Origin: Promethearchaeota archaeon
GTDB taxonomy: Archaea; Asgardarchaeota; Lokiarchaeia; Sigynarchaeales; SOKP01
Length of the DNA: 49,420 bases
Direction of reading: 5' to 3'
Assembly (NCBI GenBank): GCA_013375495.1
Contig: JABXKC010000029.1
Location: 1-49,420 of the forward strand
Under the pieces are notes generated by a model. The model searched no databases. It worked only from the letters and a program-made list of their open reading frames with translations, and was not told where the DNA came from. Positions within the stretch are counted from its first letter, which is position 1, and the number at the start of each line of letters is the position of its first letter. The translations under genes and the position numbers were made by a program. Shown one piece after another: positions 43,386-49,420 of this stretch.

Positions 43386-44180
43386 ATGCTTAACAGAATT
43401 TTCTTTGTAGGTATTGATGTAGGAACTTCATATGTAAAATCTGTAGTACTAAATAGTAATAAAGAGATTGTAAGCTCTTTTGTTAAGCGTACTGGTACTT
43501 CAATCAAAGATTCAATTAAAGCGGTTTTTGAAAATGCCATTTCTAGTATTTCATTATCTAAAACTTCTATAAAGCATATAACAGCGACAGGTTATGGAAA
43601 AAGTAAAGTTTCTTTTGCTGATACTCATAAAACTGAAATCAGTTGCCATGCAAAGGGTGCTTATCACTACTTTCCTAAAAAGATTACAATTATCGACATT
43701 GGAGGACAGGATACAAAGGTTATTAAACTTGATGAAAATGGTAAAATAGTAAGGTTCAAAATGAATAGGAAATGTGCTGCTGGGACAGGAGCGTTTATCG
43801 AGGAAATTGCTTATCGACTCGATCTCCCCCTGAATGAATTAAATACTTTAGCAACCAAATCTACTTCTAATGTTCCTTTAGCAAGCTTTTGTACGGTGTT
43901 TGCAAAAACAGAAATTCTTACTCGAATTAAAGAGGGAGAAAAAGTTGAAGATTTGATTAAAAGCGCGTTTGGTTCCGTAATAAGAAGAATAATAGAAATG
44001 ACAGAATTAGAGGGTACTATAGTTCTTACTGGAGGACTGATAGCCTATAATTCTATAATTGGAGAAATTTTAAAAAGCGAAATAGATGCTGATATCTTAA
44101 CACCTCCTCATCCACAATTAACTGGAGCAATAGGGGCTGCATTATTTGCATTCGAAAGTGGTAATTTAAAAGAAAGTTGA
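43386..44180 (+). CDS. HgdC-type ATP-dependent activator (BadF/BadG/HgdC family)
   Basis: A 264-residue protein with the ATP loop GIDVGTSYVK, the DIGGQD motif (complete here) and the two cluster ligands C130 (KCAAGTGAF) and C169 (ASFCTVFAKTE). The length and single-gene form match the homodimeric activator of 2-hydroxyacyl-CoA dehydratases or the reductase of double-cubane proteins, not the paired BzdP/BzdQ. It should transfer one strongly reducing electron, with ATP hydrolysis, to an HgdB-like protein. The only unpaired candidate in the window is the gene at 35329. It ends the AOR operon. Confidence 0.85.
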   Translation: MLNRIFFVGIDVGTSYVKSVVLNSNKEIVSSFVKRTGTSIKDSIKAVFENAISSISLSKTSIKHITATGYGKSKVSFADTHKTEISCHAKGAYHYFPKKITIIDIGGQDTKVIKLDENGKIVRFKMNRKCAAGTGAFIEEIAYRLDLPLNELNTLATKSTSNVPLASFCTVFAKTEILTRIKEGEKVEDLIKSAFGSVIRRIIEMTELEGTIVLTGGLIAYNSIIGEILKSEIDADILTPPHPQLTGAIGAALFAFESGNLKES

Positions 44181-44213
44181 AAAATTTAAAAAAAAGAAGG
44201 ATTTTAAAAAACT

Positions 44214-44729
44214 CTAACTTATAACTTTCCCAAGTTCTTTTCTTGCTTTCTTTGTGGTTTCATTTGTAATATAGAATCCAAGGAAATAGGCAATTAAAAT
44301 AATTAGGAAAAATATAAGTGCTGAGATGTAAAACCATCGTCCTAATTCACCCATAACATCCATAATTATCCATTTCATTAACCACGTAGCTGCACCGCCA
44401 CCAACAACAAAGATTATATCAAATAAGGCATTGATAAAGGAATCCTTTCTATTTTCGTATTTTAACCCTAATTTCCAGATTATTGTATTTTCTATCACTT
44501 CCCAGCCTACACCAACAACAAGAACAAAGATAAGAATAAAATACCATGATATTGTCGCGGGTCCAACGAATAGTTCCCATAAATTTATGATTAATGAAAA
44601 AATCGCAAACGCAGCGATTCCAAAAGCAATATGTCCCCAACTATAATAATCCCAAGGTGAACGGCCAACATAGTCCTCGAGAAGTCCCACAAAAGGTACA
44701 TAATGTTTTCCAGATTCTTCACTAGACAT
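44214..44729 (-). CDS. Four-helix membrane protein, unknown
   Basis: A 171-residue membrane protein with four predicted helices. The motif set WGHIAFGIAAFAIF, GVGWEVIENTIIW and RKDSFINALFDIIFVVGGGAATW (conserved-looking His, two Glu, Asp and Asn in or near helices) recalls small DUF2585- or VanZ-like families, but no firm assignment is possible. It is convergent with the activator gene and divergent from the large surface protein. Confidence 0.6.
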   Translation of the reverse strand: MSSEESGKHYVPFVGLLEDYVGRSPWDYYSWGHIAFGIAAFAIFSLIINLWELFVGPATISWYFILIFVLVVGVGWEVIENTIIWKLGLKYENRKDSFINALFDIIFVVGGGAATWLMKWIIMDVMGELGRWFYISALIFFLIILIAYFLGFYITNETTKKARKELGKVIS

Positions 44730-44931
44730 AATATATCACGCAATAATTTTTAAAATACATTTCAAACAGATTTAATAATATAGGAACAATTCATTTAGTT
44801 AATAAATTTAATTGATTTTCATAGTAGGGATTTATTTTTACTTTTTTTTTAAGAAATTGTAAATCAAAATTTCATAATAAGTGCTTTTTATTTCTTTCAA
44901 ACTTAGTCAAATATGTGTAAGATTATACCCG

Positions 44932-44946
44932 TTTATTTATATATAC
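44932..44946 (+). promoter_or_regulatory. TATA box for the large surface protein
   Basis: TTTATTTATATATAC lies about 70 bases before the ATG at 45013, in a 283-base divergent region. Transcription would start near 44970. The rest of the region shows only AT-rich sequence. Confidence 0.5.
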
Positions 44947-45012
44947 AAATTAATAATTAATAGCTTACAGATCGTTTTTTTGATCATTTAACTAAAAATT
45001 TAATGAAAAATT

Positions 45013-48000
45013 ATGGAATCATTAATTAAAAACAGAAAGACAATAGTAATTTTAGGAATATCCCTATTTCTTTTATTAAACACCATTACGTTATCTAATG
45101 GATTAGCAAATACTATACAAGGGGACAGTGCGACTTTTAATCTTGATAAAGAAGACCCTTTAGGCTATGGGGCTATAATTCCATCTCCTAATACGATGGG
45201 GGGAATATCGATTGATGGTTCTAATCAAGGTAAATTTACAATAATGGATTGGGACGGATTACCAACGGCTTATGAAGAAATTGTAAGCTATTCAGGTGAA
45301 GATATTTCTTTATATTATCCAACATATTTAGATGATTATCTTTCAGAAAGTTATACAAAAACCGATATTGATCCATGGGTGGATATTGGTTGGTTAAACA
45401 TTTCGGCGTATAATGCTGAAGCTGAGACTTTATCACCTTTTACTTTGAATTCTATATTTGATTACTATGTTTTGGGAGAGGGAGGCACTCTAAGCACCCC
45501 AGTTAATGATGATCATCCATTACAAATCGATGTTATTGTTAAAAGTGGAGGTCCAAAAGTATTACAATTTGATTGGTTAATGGCTAATCCTGCAGCAGCT
45601 TCGTATAATTATTATTTGATTTCTCCATCTGGAAAATATATGGATACCAATTGTCATGATAAACCAATAGCTCATACAATAGCTCCTGGAACAGATTTAT
45701 TCAACATTTTGATATTTACAGCATCTGAAGTAGGTACATATCGTTTACTTTTTGAAGTGATTCACACTGACCCTAGTTCTTTATATTTAGAATTTTTAGA
45801 AACCCAAGTTTCATCTTTACCTGCGAATACGGTAAAATTTGCGGGAAATAGTGATGGACTTTTTAGTATTGAAGAGGGAAGTTATGCTGATTGGCAATCA
45901 AAATGGTTTAAAATTAGCGGAAAAAAAGGGGATCTCTTTAAATTAGATTTATATGAAGATTATGCAACTGGAGATGAGCCTATAATAGATATTTGGACAC
46001 CCTGTAGAAATGGCTATATTCTTGATTCAGGTAATGGCATGGGAAGTCACGAGATTTATTTTCCTAAAAGCGGTTATGCGTATATCTCATTTACTGACAT
46101 AACTTTTGGTGATTGGTATAGATATTCGTTATTCTTAAGTAAAATAGAAGCTGTGCAGTATTCTCTAGGAGAGAAGTTAACCACATTCATGCTTTCAAAT
46201 GATGAAAGAAAAGCGATACAATTTACGCTTCAAGAAGATTCAATAGTTCGATTTAACTATACTAGATTAGCTCTTGGAAATCCACAGATTTATGCATTTA
46301 CCACACCTAGAGCTTTTATTTTTCGTGATTCAAGCCGATTTGAGTGCTTTGATATTAATACTAATCTCATGACAAGAACATTCGGTTCGACTACTTTTTA
46401 TTATCATTATATGCCAGCAGGAACTTATCGAGCTATAATAAAGAATACAGTTACAGATGAGGATGGAATTTTCCAAATTACTTCAGAAGTATACGATTGG
46501 GCAGATGAATCAATTCCCGTAAACAATTTAACTTATCCATATTTGTATCCTTCACAATTAGTCACTCTTGAATTCGAAGCAGATGATTATTTTCCAAGTA
46601 TTAAAGATCCTATTGGTATTGATATTCATCTCCCCGAAATTGGACAATTCAGGTTAAATACTACCATTTGGGCTACAGATAATAATGAAACTGCTATGAG
46701 CTTTCCTTCACATCTCTATACCCAAAACGATACAGATTTAATATATTATACTTCTGACTATCCGTACCCTGCTTTTTCAACCGATGGAATAGACCCCGAA
46801 TTAAATGACTACCTATATATTGGAGCTCCAACAAGATGGACTGGAATGACATTTGATTTTTCAGTTCCGGGAGTGGGTGGAACTATTGCTACGCCTGAAG
46901 TAGATGATGGGGCCAACTTTGATCAACTTCCAATAGTTACTGATGGAACTAGTGGATTTACTGCTGATGGTACAATTGAATTTGATATAACTGATGCTGA
47001 TTTTACGACATGGGTAAAAGGAGCAGATGGGATTGATATAGATCCAGCTATAGATGAAAATGATTATTATTGGATGAGGATACGTTGTTCCGCAGATTAT
47101 TCGACCGTACCAATAATACAACAATTAACATTGCTAAATAATACAATAGAGGGAAATGTATACTTTAGGCTTCTTGGAGAGAGTGGATACGAATATGCTG
47201 ATTATTGGGGTACGGGAGGCATATATCAACCAAGTACACAAACCAGTTTAGAAGTAAATTTAGACGATGATTTGGGTAGTTCGTTTAATTGGGACGATGG
47301 AGATAGTTATATTGTTGAGAATGCAGATCCTTTAATTATTGGAATGGAAGAACGAACATACAAATTAATTATTCTTCCAGAATCATGGGATTATGAAGGT
47401 ACAGTCAGAATTCAGTTCGCAATCGAAGATTATTGGGGTTATCATTATCAAGAGTCATACGATATCACTACGACTCCAAATCTTCACGCAAGGGACATAA
47501 CAAACTATACTCTTAGTGGTTATTCTAATTTAACCGGTCCATACTACAATTACGGTTTAACGACACAATATAATCATACAGAAAGAGATTTGTCTTTTAA
47601 TAATTTTAACAGTTATCTTGCACTTCAATGTCATGGTACTGCTTATCAGTGGACGCAATTAATTTTTACGATGAAAGGGGCAGATAATTACGAACTTTAC
47701 TTACTACAAGACCTTCCTTGGATTAGTAATACTCCGAATTTTGAAGTTCGTCAAATTAGTCCAATAGATGTAAATTACAATACAACTTATGAGTTTGGTA
47801 TATTTAATGAAGATTTTATTCTACTATTTGTCGTAGAAAGTTCAACAGATATTGCTTCATTTTATATATCATTAAGCCAGTATAATACGGAACCACTTCT
47901 GACGAGTGATGTAAAAGCATCATATACACCACCACTCGATCCAGCATTAGTAATCGCATTAGCAATTGGTATTCCCGCAGCAGCGGGAGCTGTCGTTGTC

Positions 48001-48051
48001 GTATATGTCTTGAAGAAGAAAGGGAAAATTTTAACTAAACACCCATCATAA
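45013..48051 (+). CDS. Large secreted, membrane-anchored surface protein
   Basis: A 1012-residue protein. An N-terminal signal peptide (TIVILGISLFLLLNTITLSNGLA, residues about 10-33) is followed by about 940 residues rich in Asp, Thr, Tyr and aromatic beta-strand patterns. The protein ends in one transmembrane helix (ALVIALAIGIPAAAGAVVVVYVL, about 978-1000) and a short Lys-rich cytoplasmic tail. This is the architecture of archaeal surface-layer or adhesion-type proteins. Repeated segments of the type GTYRLLFEV and EGTVRIQFAI suggest several beta-sandwich domains. No enzymatic motif is visible. It probably faces the environment as a cell-envelope or binding protein. Confidence 0.75.
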   Translation: MESLIKNRKTIVILGISLFLLLNTITLSNGLANTIQGDSATFNLDKEDPLGYGAIIPSPNTMGGISIDGSNQGKFTIMDWDGLPTAYEEIVSYSGEDISLYYPTYLDDYLSESYTKTDIDPWVDIGWLNISAYNAEAETLSPFTLNSIFDYYVLGEGGTLSTPVNDDHPLQIDVIVKSGGPKVLQFDWLMANPAAASYNYYLISPSGKYMDTNCHDKPIAHTIAPGTDLFNILIFTASEVGTYRLLFEVIHTDPSSLYLEFLETQVSSLPANTVKFAGNSDGLFSIEEGSYADWQSKWFKISGKKGDLFKLDLYEDYATGDEPIIDIWTPCRNGYILDSGNGMGSHEIYFPKSGYAYISFTDITFGDWYRYSLFLSKIEAVQYSLGEKLTTFMLSNDERKAIQFTLQEDSIVRFNYTRLALGNPQIYAFTTPRAFIFRDSSRFECFDINTNLMTRTFGSTTFYYHYMPAGTYRAIIKNTVTDEDGIFQITSEVYDWADESIPVNNLTYPYLYPSQLVTLEFEADDYFPSIKDPIGIDIHLPEIGQFRLNTTIWATDNNETAMSFPSHLYTQNDTDLIYYTSDYPYPAFSTDGIDPELNDYLYIGAPTRWTGMTFDFSVPGVGGTIATPEVDDGANFDQLPIVTDGTSGFTADGTIEFDITDADFTTWVKGADGIDIDPAIDENDYYWMRIRCSADYSTVPIIQQLTLLNNTIEGNVYFRLLGESGYEYADYWGTGGIYQPSTQTSLEVNLDDDLGSSFNWDDGDSYIVENADPLIIGMEERTYKLIILPESWDYEGTVRIQFAIEDYWGYHYQESYDITTTPNLHARDITNYTLSGYSNLTGPYYNYGLTTQYNHTERDLSFNNFNSYLALQCHGTAYQWTQLIFTMKGADNYELYLLQDLPWISNTPNFEVRQISPIDVNYNTTYEFGIFNEDFILLFVVESSTDIASFYISLSQYNTEPLLTSDVKASYTPPLDPALVIALAIGIPAAAGAVVVVYVLKKKGKILTKHPS

Positions 48052-48068
48052 ATCTGAATAAATAATTA

Positions 48069-48099
48069 TCTTTTTTTTTACTTTTTTACTTTTTATTTT
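48069..48099 (+). terminator. T-rich terminator after surface-protein gene
   Basis: Three successive runs of T (nine, six and five bases) start about 18 bases after the stop codon. This is a strong archaeal U-tract terminator. Confidence 0.55.
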
Positions 48100-48512
48100 C
48101 TTTAAAATTTCAAATAAATTCATAAATATTAGGTTATTAGTTTCAAGATTTTCAAGTAAACTTTAAAAATTGTCTCACAAAATTGACAACTAATAAACTA
48201 AGGAAATTTAGAGAAATTAATATTATAAATTTTAGAGAAATAAGCCCCCTGATTGATATCTTGAGATTTCATTCTTATTAAGATCTTAATAAAATTCAAT
48301 ATTATTTTTAAAGAAATGAAGAGGATCAACAATTTGTGCAAAAAATCGGACAACCTTTTTCATAAGAAACGATTTATTTTCCATATTTTTTATGATAACT
48401 TTTTTTTTTCAATTAAATTTATGAATTGGTTTAACTTTTATTTTTAAACTAAGGATGTAAGAAAGAAATTTAAAAAATTTAACCTCATTATAGAATCCTT
48501 CCAATTATATTT

Positions 48513-48716
48513 ACGGAATAATGGAACAGAACGTTCATAAAATTCACGAAACATTTATTAGGATGGATGACTAGATGCATATTAGAAAAAAATATATTTT
48601 TTTTCTGGTAGTGGAATGTCCGTTTTTAGCCCATAATTTATTCCTCCACGAATAAAACTAAAATAGCATTCCATTACACTCTATTTTTTTTCTTTTATTT
48701 TTTTATATTATTCCGT
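48513..48716. repeat. 204-base element bounded by 10-base inverted repeats
   Basis: ACGGAATAAT (48513-48522) and ATTATTCCGT (48707-48716) are exact reverse complements. The enclosed stretch contains a second, large stem-loop. Size and terminal repeats are like a miniature inverted-repeat element, but no target-site duplication is visible beside the ends and no transposase gene is in the window. The right end borders a decayed coding fragment. Confidence 0.35.
48608..48677 (+). ncRNA. Long stem-loop followed by T tract: structured RNA or terminator
   Basis: Three nested helices can be read. GTAGTGGAATG (48608-48618) pairs with CATTCCATTAC (48667-48677), with one G-U pair. TTTTAG (48624-48629) pairs with CTAAAA (48658-48663). 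TTTATTC (48637-48643) pairs with GAATAAA (48650-48656) around a CTCCAC loop. A run of eight T residues follows at about 48683. It may be a small RNA with its own terminator or a large terminator hairpin. Confidence 0.4.
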
Positions 48717-48774
48717 GAATTTCAACTTTTTAAATTCTTCGATAAGAACTGGAATAATCTAATTTGCGTCGTTT

Positions 48775-48861
48775 TCATATTCGTTGGAATGCCACGTTGT
48801 GTAGTTTATTTTTATAATGTTCTGCAATTAACCAAACACCTCTAAATTGGGAGATATCCAT
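48775..48861 (-). pseudogene. etfA N-terminal remnant
   Basis: The minus strand from ATG 48861 reads 28 codons and stops at TGA. The peptide MDISQFRGVWLIAEHYKNKL closely follows the start of EtfA; the intact EtfA in this window has NLSQYKDVWIVAEIKDERVR at the matching place. The GVW-IAE core is the hallmark of that N-terminus. After the stop another frame stays open with one interruption, as expected for a decaying gene. It is probably a relic of a second etfA copy. Confidence 0.45.
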
Positions 48862-48891
48862 TTTTTGAGCTTTGATTTCTTTAAACTTCAA

Positions 48892-49420
48892 TTAATCCTG
48901 TTTAAATTTCTTGCTTTCTTGGTATCCAGTTCCGATTATTTCGCCAATTTTATAATAACGATTATCCAATGCGTAGATAATTGGATCTAGTTTTGCCATA
49001 TCTGCAATTATCAGGCCTTCTTCGCTTTTAATCACAAAATCTTCACTAACATAAGATTGTACAACATCTCCAATAAAAATCTGTCTATGTTGAATGGAGA
49101 ATTCCTTGATAACTTTGCATTCTAAATTCACAGGGCATTCTCGAATCATGGGTGCTGTTTCTAATTCACCATAAAATACGTTAAATAATTGTGATTTATC
49201 CACATCATTTCCAGATGCTACTCCGCAATAATCAGTTTTTACAAGAAGATGAGTAGTTGGAAAATTTATGCTAAAGGTTTTGTTTTCGAGAATTCCTTGA
49301 TTTGTATAATGATTTTGACCTGAAGAAATGTAAACAAGTGGAGGTTTAATACCCATTATTCCAACGTCTCCCAATGTCTCAAAATTAGGTTGATTATTAA
49401 CAAGTGCTCCAGCAAGAATG
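48892..49420 (-). CDS. Flavin reductase-like (FMN-binding split barrel) protein, partial
   Basis: At least 176 residues; the frame stays open to the right edge of the window, so the N-terminus is missing. The visible part begins ILAGALVNNQPNFETLGDVG, followed by PPLVYISSGQNHYTNQGILENKTFSINFP, the pattern of flavin reductase-domain proteins (FlaRed/NimA-like split barrel). CGVASGNDVDKSQLF and the C-terminal strands follow. Such proteins bind FMN and often serve as small redox proteins in anaerobes. A TTG at 49374 is internal and not the start. Confidence 0.75.
   Translation of the reverse strand, partial: ILAGALVNNQPNFETLGDVGIMGIKPPLVYISSGQNHYTNQGILENKTFSINFPTTHLLVKTDYCGVASGNDVDKSQLFNVFYGELETAPMIRECPVNLECKVIKEFSIQHRQIFIGDVVQSYVSEDFVIKSEEGLIIADMAKLDPIIYALDNRYYKIGEIIGTGYQESKKFKQD

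Larger units (their letters stand above)
48052..48891. other. 840-base gene-poor region
   Basis: No convincing intact gene on either strand. The contents are: the T-rich terminator; a direct repeat of TTTAGAGAAAT around 48207 and 48231; the nested inverted repeats described at 48513-48716; and a degraded etfA-like fragment at 48775-48861. A 43-codon frame from an ATG near 48317 is poly-Phe/Asn-rich and looks like chance in AT-rich DNA. Confidence 0.5.

Noticed and set aside
48317..48450. 43-codon frame on the plus strand
   Set aside because: Low-complexity Phe/Asn-rich translation in AT-rich DNA, with no ribosome site; probably chance.

Overview
The window is AT-rich archaeal DNA, most likely from an Asgard archaeon of Lokiarchaeia type. 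This placement is inferred from gene content, not from a marker phylogeny. The support is: a DRG-type GTPase with TGS domain (an archaeal/eukaryotic family); TATA boxes such as those at 29028 and 32334; Shine-Dalgarno sites of the AGGAGGTGAT type (13396, 22612, 32439); an AmmeMemoRadiSam-type radical SAM enzyme; a secreted protein of about 1000 residues with a C-terminal membrane anchor; and many small zinc-ribbon proteins. No rRNA, tRNA or CRISPR array was recognised. Both ends cut through genes: an alpha/beta hydrolase on the left and a flavin-reductase-like protein on the right.

Layout. 0-10.8 kb holds mixed housekeeping and accessory genes: radical SAM, histidine phosphatase, UbiA, a giant TPR-nitrilase fusion, two methyltransferases and a TauE exporter. 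10.8-14.6 kb, plus strand: a double-ACT protein, an acyl-CoA dehydrogenase, EtfB of the type seen in bifurcating flavoproteins, and a ferredoxin-EtfA fusion. 14.6-25.7 kb, minus strand: a gene set for anaerobic benzoyl-CoA degradation. It encodes 6-oxocyclohexene-carbonyl-CoA hydrolase (oah), dienoyl-CoA hydratase (dch), hydroxyacyl-CoA dehydrogenase (had), all four subunits of a bzd-type ATP-dependent benzoyl-CoA reductase (bzdN, O, P, Q), its ferredoxin, an ATC-hydrolase-family protein and a large multi-cluster NAD(P)H oxidoreductase. The region upstream of oah carries two inverted repeats. 25.8-32.2 kb: an unknown small protein, a VapBC pair, a MaoC hydratase, a radical SAM protein, a membrane protein with a RING-like zinc domain beside the DRG GTPase, and a tandem SagB-type nitroreductase. 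32.4-44.2 kb: a second, less familiar acyl-CoA module. It contains an acyl-CoA ligase, thiolase, a lone HgdB-like dehydratase/reductase subunit, MaoC, MoaD, an HdrD-like protein, a tungsten aldehyde:ferredoxin oxidoreductase with a four-cluster Fe-S partner, a PanE-like dehydrogenase and an HgdC-type ATP-dependent activator. 44.2-49.4 kb: a membrane protein, the large surface protein, an 840-base gene-poor stretch with nested inverted repeats and an etfA-like remnant, and the partial flavin reductase.

How the genes fit together. The first catabolic block predicts benzoyl-CoA -> dienoyl-CoA (BzdNOPQ, ATP and reduced ferredoxin) -> 6-hydroxy- and 6-oxo-cyclohexene-carbonyl-CoA (Dch, Had) -> ring-opened 3-hydroxypimeloyl-CoA (Oah). 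The acyl-CoA dehydrogenase/Etf set and the multi-cluster oxidoreductase are placed to exchange electrons with ferredoxin. The second block joins a ketoacid reductase, an ATP-driven one-electron activator, an HgdB-like subunit and an aldehyde oxidoreductase. These could form a 2-hydroxyacyl-CoA dehydratase pathway or an unrecognised acyl-CoA reductase system. Three genes (ferredoxin-etfA, the RING-like membrane protein, the aldehyde oxidoreductase) lack any ATG, GTG or TTG at their natural N-terminus, and each has an ATA codon there.
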